NCBI GenBank assembly: GCA_017311185.1
Contig: JAESUZ010000334.1
Location: 397,501 to 461,500 of the forward strand
Reading direction: 5' to 3'
Length of the DNA: 64,000 nt
Origin: Proteles cristata cristata
Lineage: Eukaryota; Chordata; Mammalia; Carnivora; Hyaenidae
In this document: in pieces, positions 10,141-28,519 of the stretch
How the letters are laid out: each line of letters begins with the position of its first letter
Position numbering within the stretch: the stretch's first letter is position 1
Position numbers and translations under genes: made by a program
Notes under the pieces: model-generated
What the model saw: the letters and a program-made list of their open reading frames with translations, nothing else
What the model was told of the DNA's origin: nothing
The model's database searches: none

Positions 10141-10206
10141 ATCTTAGTCTGCTCAGGTGTGTGTGATATTAGTCTGCTCAGGGGTGTGTGTGTGTGTGTG
10201 TGTGTC
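10030..10206. repeat. Compound TG microsatellite and minisatellite
   Basis: TG runs of varied length are separated by repeated copies of a unit close to ATCTTAGTCTGCTCAGG (also with ATATTAGTC), so the array has a minisatellite period imposed on (TG)n. Four such spacers are visible. Confidence 0.93.
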
Positions 10207-10319
10207 CCTCGCTGCTGCCCGGTGTTCTCGAAGCTGGGGCCTGACATGGGGCATCCAAGCCGCCGCCGTGTCTCCGCACTTCTGGAAGGGTCCTGAGGTT
10301 GTGCCTTCTGCCTTCTGGG

Positions 10320-10760
10320 TCCCCGGGGCTGCCGCTGCGTGACAGGAACTAGGCCGTGGGAGAGGCCCGGCCGCCAGGGCCGGCCCCACGGCTGCTCCAC
10401 GGTCCCGGACAGTGACGTCGCAGGGCCGCGCCCTCCGTGCGCAGCACGGTGGCCCCAGGACCCGGGTGCTTTGCACGGAAGACACAGTGTCTGCTGCCTG
10501 TGCCTTCCTGGATGCTGGGGGATCGCGGCGGCCCCGGTTTCCCATCTCATTTCCCTCCGGCGCCGAGGGCTCTGTCGCTCGGACACGCGGCTGGGCTCCC
10601 AGGGCGCGGAGGTGGGTGTGCTGGAGAGGCCGGGCCCCGGGCGTGGGGAAGACAGGGGTGCCTGGCCCCAGGGCCCGGGCCGGCTGCGAGGACCTTGGCT
10701 GCCGCAAGCCTGGCAGGGAGGTCACCACGGCTGTGGCTGCAACGGTCTCCGGCCAAAGGA
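10320..10760. promoter_or_regulatory. Orphan CpG-rich block
   Basis: GC-rich with many CpGs, between SLC66A3 and C2orf50 and away from either predicted start codon. It contains CAGTGACGTCGCAG (CRE-like TGACGTC, 10411-10417). No coding sequence was recognised. Confidence 0.45.
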
Positions 10761-10941
10761 GAGTCTCGGCCTCCGTCCCGTCTCCCTGACTCGTCCCAAG
10801 TGCACCAAGGCACCTCACTTTCTGGAACAGGAAGAAGTCTGAGCTCACCTCATCAGTTTCCTGGAAAGTGGTCTTTTTTTTTTCCTTGTAAACAGAGATG
10901 TGGAGGTGTTCAGAGAAGCAGTGATAAAAAGTGAAGAATGA

Positions 10942-11075
10942 GGGGCAACTGGGTGGCCCAGTCAGTTAAGATTCCGACCCTTGATCCCAGCTCAGGTCTG
11001 GATCTCACAATCATGAGGTCAAGCCCCGCACTGGGTTCTGCGCTGGGCGCGAAGCCTACTTAAAAAAAAAAAAAA
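10942..11075 (+). repeat. Older short carnivore SINE
   Basis: Head GGGGCAACTGGGTGGCCCAG, GGATCTCACAATCATGAG and the short ending GAAGCCTACTTAAAAAA, which is typical of older CAN-SINEs lacking the longer TC-rich felid tail. Confidence 0.85.
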
Positions 11076-13080
11076 GCCAACAAGGAACCTCAGCCTCACT
11101 ACGGCTCATTAGCTGTATCCAGCTTCTTCGTGGCCGCGGCTGGTGACACGCCTCATCTCCTTGTCTCTCACGCCCCTTTTGGCTTTACTGGTGCCTTGGC
11201 TGGTGCTGGCTTGGTACTCACTTCTCCTGCCCCATCCTATATTCTATATTCGGGTCCAAAGGAGACATCGAGCAGATGCCCCGCGGCCCCGATCTTCTCG
11301 GCTCCCAGTGGGTGACGCGGCCAGTTCGCGGGAAGGTGGTAGTGGGCACCCTCTCTCCAAGAGGGCGGACAGGGCAGGGAAGGGGAGGTGCAGCTGGCTG
11401 GCTGTGAGGAGGGGGTCTCCGTGACGGCGCCTCGCACAGCCAGGCTGCAGGTACACAGGAGGCCGTCCCCCGGGGCTCTCTGCTCGGTCGCCTCTACCAG
11501 CTGCCCCCTGCCTTGCAGCCCTTTCTGGCACTGTCTTTCCCACGCAGCAGAAGCGCCCTCCGTCCCCAACTCCCTGGCTCAGTGTCCCCTTCGGCAAGAA
11601 GACTCCCCGGGGGGATCTGCGCCCCCAACCCCCACAGATGAGCCTCTGTCTCTCAGGCTGAGAGGTGCCGCGTCCACAGCCCCACGGTGCGTCCAGGCAC
11701 AGGCGGGGGCCGAGCGTGGAACCCATTTAATTCAAGGACTGCATCCGTGTGCGGCTCGATTCCAGGCCCTGAGCTCTACAGAAGGTATTGTTTTAAGCAA
11801 TTTATAGAGAATATTGCCCAGAGCCACCCATGGACTTGGTCAGATCCTGCATCCTAGCTGGGGTTAGTACTCAGCCAGCATTTGCTTTCTGACGCTCCTG
11901 CTGTGGGCAAAGCTTGGCTGATGAGACGTTAGCGGATGTGCGCGCAGAAGCCTGAATGGTTCGGTGTGTCTCCTGGGCTCTGGTACACGCCAGGGGGACG
12001 CGCCCCAGGAAGCCGCTGGTCCAACATAATGAGAGACATATGGCGAGACCCGGACCCAGCCCGAAGCGTGGAGCCAAGTCCGGCGGAGCCAGTCACGATC
12101 ACGCGGACCTGTGAGCAGGAGGCAGAGCGGTGTGTCCCTCAGCATGACCGCAGCCGCACCGCGCACCTGTAAACCTGCAGGAATCGTACCCACTGCGTGC
12201 GTGCGTGCGTGCCCGGAGACAGAGCCCTGCGCTGGTGATGTCCTGGCAATCAGTCTCTCCTCCCCCATCTTATAGCCGTGGAGACTGAGACCCAGAGAGG
12301 AGAGTGTGGGGAGTCAGGTGTGAGTCTCCTTATTCGCTGGGTGCCTCTGGCCAGATGGAATAGAGCCTTTGGCTTAGTCTCCAAATCAGGTCATGTACTG
12401 AGCCCAGAGTCTGTGCTCAGTCATCGCATTGTCTGTAAGTGGCTGGGCTCCCAGGGGATGGCAGAGCCCACGCCTGTCCCTGACCTCCTACCCTCCCTCC
12501 AAGTTCTAGATGGTCCCCTCCGGTCTCCCCGGCTCCTCCCCCCGCATCTGCCTTTAACCTCGACTCTTCCCACTTCCTGGGAGTTCCCAGAATATCTCTT
12601 GCTTCACCCTGTCTCTCAAATGGACATAAGACCCCACCTGGACCCCAGGCGCCCGCTCCCCTTCCCTGCTGTGGCTGAGCCCAGGCCCCGGCCCCTCCAT
12701 GTCGTCCCCAGAGCGCAGAGGGCTTGGAGTGGATCTGGATCGCAGACTCCCAGGGGCAGCTGAAGGGGCCTCAGCTCGGGGTCTGTAGGATGGCTCCTCC
12801 TGGCGTGGCTCCAACCCAGCCACGACCATGCAGACCATCACACAGGAATGAGGAGATGGAGAGACCGACCCGGGAGTGGACCTCTCTGCAGCCCCTGTGT
12901 AAGGACCCACATCTTCCCTGGGTGCTTCGCCCGGAAGCTACTCTCCCTCCCAAGCGAGGGGCATCCTCTGCAAACACACCCTCATGCCGTGGTCCAGGGG
13001 CTGCTCTGAGCAGTTACACACAGTCATTCATCTCATCTCACACCCTTATAAAATCAGTACTTTTATTATTTCTCGATGCG
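11076..13080. other. Intergenic between C2orf50 and SLC66A3
   Basis: No gene was recognised. A MIR-like fragment may lie near 12270-12300 (GGAGACTGAGACCCAGAGAG). A short GCGTGCGTGCGTGC run lies at about 12196-12211. Confidence 0.4.
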
Positions 13081-13515
13081 GTAGCAGAAACATGGCCCAC
13101 CAGTGACGTCCGTGTCCTGATCCCCGGGGCCTGTGAATACGTTATCTCACGTGCAATGTGAATTTGCAGACGTGATTACATTAAATGGTTAAGTGAGTCA
13201 GAGGGATTATCCTGGATGTCGTCAGAGATGGAGGGAGGGAGGCAGAGAGAGAGATCTGAAGAGGCTCCCATTCTGCCTTCCAGATTGGCGAGCAACATGC
13301 CAAGGAACGTGGGCAGCCTCTCTGCAGAAGCCGGAGAAGGCGAGGAATCAGATGCCTTGGGCCTCCAGAAAGAAACGCAGGCCTGCGCACCCCTATGGTT
13401 TTAGTCCGGTGAGAACCGCTTGGGTGTCTGGCCCCCATCGCTGTGAGATAATACCTGTGCGCTGTTTTCAGCCACTCGCTGCGCAGCCGTTGTCACAGTG
13501 GCCAGAGGAATAGCA
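13081..13515 (+). mobile_element. Ancient LTR-like interspersed repeat (MaLR-like)
   Basis: The text CCGGGGCCTGTGAATACGTT, then GCAGACGTGATTACATTAAA, then CTCCAGAAAGAAACGCAGGC, ending near AGAGGAATAGCACACCA, follows the layout of a common ancient mammalian LTR-class repeat. The family was not assigned with confidence and the copy is strongly diverged. Confidence 0.45.
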
Positions 13516-13524
13516 CACCAGGTG

Positions 13525-13630
13525 ACATGTGGGGAAATGCAGGCGCAGAGCGTTCAAACACCCTGTTAATCGTGACACAGCTGCTCCGAGTCAGGAGCAG
13601 GACTTGAACCCGGGGCAGCCAGCTCGTGGC
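13525..13630 (-). repeat. MIR fragment
   Basis: GTGACACAGCTGCTCCGAGT followed by AGGACTTGAACCCGGG resembles the MIR core in reverse orientation. Confidence 0.5.
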
Positions 13631-13832
13631 CATGACTCAGGGCTGCCCGTCACCGGCCTTGCCCAGGAGTCCCAACCGCTGACCCTGGGAGGGACCCTGG
13701 AGTCCTTCTAATCTCATGTGTGGAGACGGCCCAGTGCAGCGCTCGGAGAGGTTGCACGGGGCCCGGGCGGGCGGGGGGAACGTGGAGGTCAAGGCTGGCT
13801 GGCACAGCCCTCCGGCCCTGGCCCTCCGCCCC

Positions 13833-21073
<7,241 letters not shown>

Positions 21074-21183
21074 TCACTGTCCCCGAGTCCCCAAGCTCAG
21101 AGTGGCTGGCTGGCCCTTGAGTCTGGCTGCTTTCTGTGTTGACTGTTGCCCTGGGAACCGGGCTCAGGAAAGAAAAGAAAGGG

Positions 21184-21185
<2 letters not shown>

Positions 21186-21232
<47 letters not shown>
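21186..21232. repeat. (GT)n microsatellite
   Basis: About 23 uninterrupted GT units in the 5' flank of C2orf50. Likely polymorphic. Confidence 0.95.
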
Positions 21233-21233
<1 letters not shown>

Positions 21234-21678
21234 CGTCTGGGCCAGGCCCAACTCAGCCGCCCCTCACTTCTGCCCCCTGCCCACCTGGCTGGAGACCTCA
21301 ATGCAGCAGGGGGTAGGGAGAGGGATCAAAGCCCTGGGCCCTAAGAGAAGACTTGGGCTCCCAGACTGGGCGTGGGGATTGGGGCCCAGCCTCCTAATTG
21401 CCACATGGCCTTGAGCAGCCCCAGCCCCTTTGGGGGCCTGTGAACTGGCAACACCGATGATCCTCTCTGCTCCCCGCGGATTCGGATTCGGGGCTCCCAG
21501 GAGAAGGTGGGTGGAAGCCCTTCTCCGTGCGGGGAGGTGTGAGGCTGCGGCAGGAAGGGGAGATCGGTGACCCTGTGCGGTGAATACCTGTTGCAGCTCC
21601 AGAAAGCGGGGGCCTTGCAAAGCATGCGCCATCCTTTACCTTGCGGAACCCTCCCCATCGTCCAAAGCAGGTATTTCC

Positions 21679-21889
21679 TTTTTTAAATGTTTATTTATTA
21701 TTGAGACAGAGAGAAACAGAGCATGAGCGGGGGAGGGGCAGAGAGAGAGGGAGACACAGAATCCTAAGCGGGCTCCAGGCTCTGAGCTGTCAGCACAGAG
21801 CCCCACGCAGGGCTGGAACTCACAAACCGTGAGATCATGACCTGAGCCGAAGTCAGATGCTTAACCAACTGAGCCCCCCAGGTGCCCCA
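21679..21889 (-). repeat. Felid SINE
   Basis: Reverse full-length copy. Target-site duplication GCAGGTATTTCC is at 21667-21678 and 21894-21905. Confidence 0.93.
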
Positions 21890-21902
21890 CAAGGCAGGTA
21901 TT

Positions 21903-22015
21903 TCCAACCCCATCCTATAGATGAGGAAACGGAGGCCCCCACCAGTAAGCCTGAGTGACTGTCCAAGGTCACTCAGTTACTAACTGAGGCCTGGCCTTGA
22001 GTTTAAATCCTCTGA
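21903..22015 (-). repeat. MIR fragment
   Basis: ATAGATGAGGAAACGGAGGC, TGTCCAAGGTCACTCAGTTA and the following text match the reverse complement of MIR well. Confidence 0.75.
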
Positions 22016-23520
22016 AAGGAACAAGGTGACCGGCAGGTGGGGATTCGGGATCTGAACCTTTGGCTGCGATTCGCTCTGACCCCATGTGGCCCAGACTGCT
22101 CTGTGGCCCAGGCCTCCTCCCGTGCGGCTCAGCCTATGTCCTCAGACACCCCTCCCTCGTGGCCTCTGCTCCATCCACGATGCTCCCAGGTCCCTCTGCT
22201 TCTGGCTGCCCCGCACGTGGGGGCAGATCCACCTCTCTTTCCTTGAACCTGTTCCGGGAGCCGACGGAGCTGGGCGCGGCGCTCACGTCTGCACGGCTGG
22301 GAAACAGACTCGCCGAAGGCTAAGCGAAGACCAAGCCACACCCCACGGAGGTGTGCACGGGGCGCCCCGTGTGGGGGTGTAGACAAGTTCAGCCAAGGCA
22401 CCTGAGCTCGCACTGGATTCTGCTTTCACTGGAGAGGCTCCAAGGAGTGAAGAGGTGAAGATGGATTGCCAGGTGGAAAAGCTGGGGGTGTATAAATGCG
22501 GGGATCCCAGAGGGAGCCTGGGCATGGGGGGGGGAGGTCCGAGGCAGGTGGGTGGGGCCCCGGCCGCAGGCGTGTCTGGAGTTAGTGCACGAGGTGGGGG
22601 GCCTGCTGGCTTGAAGCCCGGGGCTTGCAGGGCAAGGAAGCCTCAGGAAAGGACGAGAAGCTGGGGAGTGACCACTGCCATGACCGAGGTGACAGGCGGT
22701 GAAGCCCACACTGCCCGTGGGCGGAGGGCTGGAGCAGGGAGGGCGTGACAGCCGCCAACACTTGCCTGAGGAGGCGACTGAGTGATGTGACTTTCTGGAA
22801 CAAATCTAGTCCAAAAGCAGAGGCTGTGGGGTGGGTGGAGTCTGTTTCTCCTCTGCTCTTCTCCAGACTTGGGACAGGCAGGAGGCATTGTGACCTTGAT
22901 GTCCCCTGATGAAGGTGAACTGAGTGGAGCCCAGGGGGCCCAGAGACAGGTCTCCTGGTGGCTATTCTCTCTTTGGTGTCTGTGCCCTCAACACAGCCGG
23001 GACGGGTCTCCGCTTTGCGGGGAGGTGGCAGGTCCAGCCTCAAAGCTCTGGAAGGGTCCATAGGTGTGTTTGGAGAGGGCGGTGCCTGCTGCCTGGGAGA
23101 CATCTGGTAAGGCCAACCACAGGCTGTGACGTAGAGCAGCTTGGAATGGCCTGGAATAGCCACGTGGTGTGCTCAGATACTGTGGCCCACGTCCCTGGCC
23201 ACGTGCTCCAGAGACAAGGAGTGTCACCAAAGAAGCCAGCACCTGCTTCTAGGATGACCAAAGGCTTGGTGTGTGTAGAGGCCGAACATTTCTGTGGGGG
23301 TTGGCTTTTCATTTAACTTAGAAGCCATTTCAGACCGACAGATAGTGGAGGATGGATGGAAATGGACAAAGCGAATACAACAAAGTGTTAATTGTAGAAT
23401 CTAGGTGATGGGTATATAGGTGTTCACTGTATTGTTCTTTCAGCGCTTCTGTGGTAGGAACCCCTCCCTAAGGAGAGAGAAAAAAAAATGAAGAGAGGAG
23501 AGAAGACTTCAAGGTCACCT
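22016..23520. other. Intergenic, unassigned
   Basis: No gene was recognised. The stretch 23330-23460 resembles a fragment of an ancient interspersed repeat (GGTATATAGGTGTTCACTGT) whose family was not assigned. Confidence 0.35.
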
Positions 23521-23529
23521 AGATATGCA

Positions 23530-23765
23530 CCCAGGTGCCTACATCCCCCATGGCCTTGTAAACGGAGACAACTTAATCAGACTGCATGTTTATGTGTGTT
23601 ACCATATATGGGAGACAAAGAAATAGAAAATGTATAAAAAATCTACGCCATGTGATGTGGGCCGCTCAGTTCTTTGGGTACGAACCCAACTGAGCAGTGC
23701 CGGCAAAATAAAGTTGCTTCCTGGAAAGAAAAGCCTCGGTGTCACGACTCTCTGTGCGAGACTCC
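23530..23765 (+). mobile_element. Probable 3' part of an ERV LTR
   Basis: A TATAAAA-like element (23632-23638) is followed by a GC-richer stretch, CAGTGCCGGCAAAATAAAGT with a polyadenylation signal, and CTCGGTGTCACGACTC. This spacing is typical of an LTR U3/R/U5 junction. Boundaries and family are uncertain. Confidence 0.45.
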
Positions 23766-23944
23766 TGCAACACTTCTGTATGTTTGAAAACTTTCAAGAT
23801 AAGATGTGGGGGGTTGGGAGAGTTCACCTGCCAGTCCAGCTTGAACACATTCCGTTCCTTCAGCCACTGACCTGGAAAAAGTGTTCAGATCCACTCTAGG
23901 AAGGTGGCACTAAGCCCATCCTGGGTGGGACGCCTCCCCACCCC

Positions 23945-24035
23945 CACCCCGAATCAGTTCCGCTCCCAGCTCTTCCAGTGACTTGCTGGGTGTCCTTGAG
24001 CAAGTCATTGCCCCTTCCACACCCCCACCTCTTAC
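23945..24035 (+). repeat. MIR fragment
   Basis: AGTGACTTGCTGGGTGTCCT followed by TGAGCAAGTCATTGCCCC is a clear match to the MIR core. Confidence 0.7.
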
Positions 24036-24179
24036 GATGTGGCTTTATATACAACTCTCCAGGAGGGGACAAAAATCTCTGGATTTGGGGGTTGCTGGAG
24101 CTGTATTTTAGTGGGTTTCTTGCAACCCTCAGAAGGACCTTAACGTAGATTCTGATAGAACCGCCTAGGCTCTGATGTG

Positions 24180-24490
24180 CCGTGACAGGTGGGGCCCCGC
24201 AGGGCCACGTGCGGGCAACCTGGGAGAATAGGCTAAACTCAGCGAGGCTCCGCCCCAGGGGCGGGCGTGGGGGGGTGGGGCTGGCTCGAGGAGCCCCGCC
24301 CACTTCCCCGAAGACCCCGCCCCTTCCCCAGTTGGTGGCGGAGGGCGGGGCGCTAGCTGCGGGGCCCCCTCGGAGGAGCCTGGGCGAGGCGGTGGAGCAG
24401 GTGGGGTTGCAGAGCTGGGAGCGGGCAAAACGGGGGTCCGCGGAGGAGACGCGGGGCCCCGGGATTTGCCCGCGTAGTTTACAGGCCTCC
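24180..24490. promoter_or_regulatory. Orphan CpG-rich block
   Basis: A compact block with repeated CCCCGCCC/GGGGCGGG boxes and GGCCACGTGCGGGC (E-box CACGTG, 24203-24208). It stands out sharply from flanking AT-richer DNA. No recognisable coding sequence. Confidence 0.5.
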
Positions 24491-25821
24491 CGCTGGCGCC
24501 CTAGAACTCCGCGTCCTGGATCAAGGTTTTGGCTGAACACCAGCCTCCGTTTGCCCCATGCACACACCCTGAAGGCTTTGTCAAAGGTGTTGCAAGCCAG
24601 AGGACTCGGGGCCGGGGCCGCCTTTCCCACCAAGGCCCGGAACGTTCTGAGTTTATCAGGCCGGCCACGGTCAAGGCGATTTATTTGTGGATAAGTCCAC
24701 ACCCCCGGGGCATCCCAGCCATTTTCACTTTTGAAGAGTCCCTTTTGATCTCACTGTTTGTTATTTCTTTGCCTTCGGTCTACCCACCGTTTTGTATTCA
24801 GCTTCAAACAAGTTAACATGAGAAAACACCCTTTCATGTTTTTCTTCGTAATCTTTATACGGCTCACTTTAATCCATTTCTTAGAATTGAGGTGAGCCTT
24901 TTCCCCCATTCTTGGGGATTTACTTTGTTTCCTGATTTAGCGTGAGCTCTGGTGAATATCTTTGTGCCTCTTTCTGTGGAACAGTTTCAACAGGACGTTT
25001 ACCCAAAATGGGATGACCGAGTCAGAGGACGGGGACACCTAATGACACGCGATATACAGGGTAGCGTTACTCCCCAGGGAGGCAGGAGAGTGTCAGCTTC
25101 TCTGGTCCGGCCAGAACCAGAAGTTGGGGGGGGGGGTCTCTGAGACTACCCCCAGGTTAATGATTTACTGGGAGGACCCTCGGGCCTCAGTGCATTTAGA
25201 TAGCACCGCTCATGGCTCCGATTTATTTTGGCCAGAAGAAATGAAGCAAAATCAGGAAAGAGAAAGGCGTATGAGACAAAGACCAGAGGAAACCAGGCAA
25301 AAATTTCTAAACCCTCTCCGGTGGAGTGACCTAGGACGCGCTGCCTGCCCAGCAATGAGTTGTGACAACACGTGTGAAAGTTTGTGGAGCGGGTAGGTCC
25401 CATAGAGACTCAGCCCCCAGGGCACCTCCGTGTAGTCCTATAGGCACCTCCGTGTAGCACGTCCCCAAATTCCAGATTCCCAGAAGGAAAGCAGGTGCTC
25501 AGCATGAATATGGTAGCACAGCGTAGGTACAGGGAGCCTCTTATCAGAGAATGGAGGGAACCCTCCCAAAATCTAGGTCCCAGACCCCAGTGACGGGCCA
25601 GTCTTACAAGCAAGTCCTTCTGAGGATTGTGGTCTCAGCCACACTTGTATTAACTATTTTGCACTTTCGTGGTTTCACTTTCTAACACTTCATGAGTCCC
25701 CATTTTCCCCACGAACATCCTTGATAATTTTCAGCAGTTAGATATTTTCAATACCAATCTAGGCTCTGGGAGATAATATAAATATTCCCTGACAGGTATT
25801 TACATTAATAATAATAATTGT
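24491..25821. other. Intergenic, unassigned
   Basis: Average composition. No gene was recognised and no repeat was identified with confidence. Confidence 0.35.
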
Positions 25822-25938
25822 CAGGGAGCCTGGGTGGCTCAGTGGGTTATGGATCTGACTCTTGATCTCAACTCCGGCCTTGATCTCAGGGTTGTGAGTT
25901 CAAGATCCACGTTGGGCACGAAGCCGACTTAAAAAAAA
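25822..25938 (+). repeat. Older short carnivore SINE
   Basis: Head GGGAGCCTGGGTGGCTCAGT and short ending GAAGCCGACTTAAAAAA. The short AATAATAATTG flanks both ends. Confidence 0.88.
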
Positions 25939-26373
25939 ATAATAATTGCATAGCTCTTCAGGTTGGAGAGTATGCTTGCATTTCTCACTGAAGCGTGACA
26001 GACTCCTAGGCGTGGTTGATCATATCTGGATCTGGGGCAGAGCCTTTGTGCACAGAAAACCGTGTCCGCTGGTTCCATGGTCAGGAAATGAGGTGTCAGG
26101 ACCAAGACCCCAGCTGGCCGCCATTTTTGGTCCCTTCCTAAAACACGATTTGTGGAGCACAAGCATCCCACATAAACAGTTTTACATATAAACTCAGTGG
26201 TTTATATTCTGAAGACTCTGGATCCCTGGGAGTTGGGGGCATTTTAAGCACTGGAAAAATATTCTGGGGGCATCGTCTTTATTTTCTTTATTCTGTAATT
26301 TCCCACTGATGGGCTGCTGAGTGCATTTTAGGAGAAAGTAGTTGAACTGGAGGCGATTGCAATGCACATCTTG

Positions 26374-26390
26374 GGCAGCAGGGGGCAGTA
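26374..26390 (+). promoter_or_regulatory. CTCF-like motif
   Basis: GGCAGCAGGGGGCAGTA resembles the CTCF core (CCASYAGRKGGC) in plus orientation. Motif match only. Confidence 0.4.
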
Positions 26391-26863
26391 TGTAGCTTTG
26401 CAACCTCCATCAGCTCTCAACTCTGCGGTTCCCTCCTGTTTTGTTATCCCAGGCGCCGGGAAGCCAGGGGTCTGGAAGGCCTGAGGTACTACGGAAATGT
26501 AATGTCCAGAGAAGGAGTCCATGAAGGAATTCAGCAGTGGTCTTGGGGGAAGCCCGTGCTTGATAAGGAGCCCTCGGGTAGCAAGGGCTCTGAGTGAGGG
26601 TGATACCCAAATGGTTAACCACAGGTGGGGCCCAGGCACCAGCCAGCCAGAAAGGACAGGAGGTGGCCTGCAAGCCTGCAAGTGTGCAGGGGTGAGAGAA
26701 GAGAGAGGGGTAGTGGGGGCGGGGAGGGGAGGGAATCAGGGGCCGCATTTACCAGTTGGTGTGAAGGGATCTTGATACTGAACCAGTGCTTACAGGCTGA
26801 TGATTAGCCCAGATGAAGTCTGTGGGGGTCTGAAGCAAATGCTGTTAAGACCCCTTTAGCCCA

Positions 26864-27076
26864 TGGGGGCGCCTTGGGTCAGTCGGTTAAACGTCTGACT
26901 TTAGCTCAGATCATGATCTCACGGTTTGTGAATTCGAGCCCTGTGTCGGGCTCTGTGCTGACAGCTGGGAGCCTGGAGCCTGCTTCGGATTCTGTGTCTC
27001 CCTCTATCTCTGCTCCTCCCCTGCTCATGCTCTGTCTCTCTCTGTTTCTCAATAATAAATAAATGTTAAAAAAAAA
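26864..27076 (+). repeat. Felid SINE (first of a tail-to-head pair)
   Basis: GGGGGCGCCTTGGGTCAGTC start and a tail AATAATAAATAAATGTTAAA. The next SINE has inserted in its A-rich tail. Confidence 0.92.
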
Positions 27077-27312
27077 TGGGGTGCCTGGGTGGCTTAGTCG
27101 GTTAAGCGTCCGACTTTCGCTTAGGTCATGATCTCCCGGTTCGTGGGTTCGGGCCCCGCGTTGGGCTCTGTGCTGACTGCCAGCTCAGAGCCTGGAGCCT
27201 GTTTCAGTCTGTGACTCCCTCTCTCTCTGATCCTCCCCTGCTCACGCTGTCTCTCTCTCTCTCTCCTAGAAATAAATAAAAAATAAAAAATAAAAAACAT
27301 TAAAAAAAAAAG
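27077..27312 (+). repeat. Young felid SINE inserted in the tail of another
   Basis: Young subtype (TTTCGCTTAGGTCATG, CTGACTGCCAGCTCAG, CCTAGAAATAAATAAA) directly abutting the preceding copy. Confidence 0.93.
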
Positions 27313-28046
27313 ATCTCTTCAACCCAAGCACTGCGATTTTAGTGGTTTATAGGATTGGTAATTATGAGAGCATGAGATTTTGCAAATCAGGGGGATGCAT
27401 TACACTCTAACAGCAGATCAGGCTGCCTTGCCCTTGGCTTTCTGAGTCCCCATGACTGACCCAGCAGGTCTGAACCCCAGGAGCCTGCTCTGCCAGACCT
27501 CACCCCTGCCCCTGGGCTCCCCCAAGCTCCTTCAGCTGCTCCCCATGGTCTCCCAGCTGAGAGACTGGGAGCTGGGGGCAACTGGGCGGGCTGGGGGTGT
27601 GGAGGCGGGACCTGGCTAGGCACGGAGCATGGGATCTGTGTCAGCCAGACCTCCGTCCCAGCCCCGGCCCCACCCCCTGGGTGACCGTGTGTGAGCCACT
27701 GCACCTGTCTTCCACCCTGACCTGGTCCCGCTGGTGAGGACAGGATGGGAGCGTGGATGTGAGTGGCTCTGCCGACTTGGAAGTGCAGGGCATGTCCACG
27801 CCAAGTGTTTGTGTTCAGTTAGGTCTTCCAGAGCAATTTCTGTCTAGAATGTGGAAGGACCCGAGGAGGGAGAGACAGAGGATTAAAGTCCAGCGATGTA
27901 CAATGGCCACCAGCAGCTTGCCTCCTAAGAACAAGCTCACTTGAATTTGTAGACTGAGTAAAACAGATCACCCTCCCTGTGTGTGCCTCAGTCAGTTACT
28001 GGAAGACCTGAATAGAGCAAAGACTCCAAGCAAGAAGAACTCCAAG
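27313..28046. other. Intergenic, unassigned
   Basis: A MIR-like piece may lie at about 27630-27730 (GGGTGACCGTGTGTGAGCCA). No gene was recognised. Confidence 0.35.
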
Positions 28047-28137
28047 AGGAGAAGAAGAAGAAGAAGAAGAAGAAGAAGAAGAAGAAGAAGAAGAAGAAGA
28101 AGAAGAGGAGGAGGAGGAGGAGGAGGAGGAGGAGGAA

Positions 28138-28172
<35 letters not shown>

Positions 28173-28280
28173 GGAAGAGGAAGAAGAGGAAGAGGAAGAA
28201 GAGGAGAAGAAGAGGAAGAGGAAGAAGAGGAGGAGGAGGAAGAGGAGGAAGAAGAAGGAGAAGACGAAGAGGAAGATGAG

Positions 28281-28312
<32 letters not shown>

Positions 28313-28519
28313 GGAGGAAGAGGAAGACAAAGAGGAAGATGAGGAAGAGGAAGAAGAAGAGGAAGAAGAAGAGGAAGACGAAGAAGACGAAGAAGACGAA
28401 GAAGACGAAGAAGACGAAGAAGACGAAGAAGAAGACGAAGAAGAAGACGAAGAAGAAGAAGAAGAAGAAGAAGAAGAAGAAGAAGAAGAAGAAGAAGAAG
28501 AAGAAGAAAGAAGAAGAAG
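28047..28519. repeat. Long pure-purine tract (GAA/GGA/GAAGAC)
   Basis: About 470 bp, almost entirely purine on the plus strand. In order: a (GAA)n block (about 28050-28103), (GGA)n (28104-28135), mixed GGA/GAA, a 63-bp internal duplication (GAGGAAGATGAGGAAGAGG at 28269 and 28332), a (GAAGAC)n hexamer block (about 28374-28450) whose C bases are almost the only pyrimidines, and a terminal (GAA)n run. The poly-Glu and poly-Ser frames across it are artefacts. Confidence 0.97.

Noticed and set aside
11130..11424. A hydrophobic frame (ISLSLTPLLALLVPWLVLAW)
   Set aside because: It looks membrane-like but matches no protein I recognise, lacks exon signals and lies beside a SINE. Treated as chance.
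24182..24694. A 170-codon frame in the CpG block
   Set aside because: Composition-driven, with competing frames on the opposite strand and no recognised homology.
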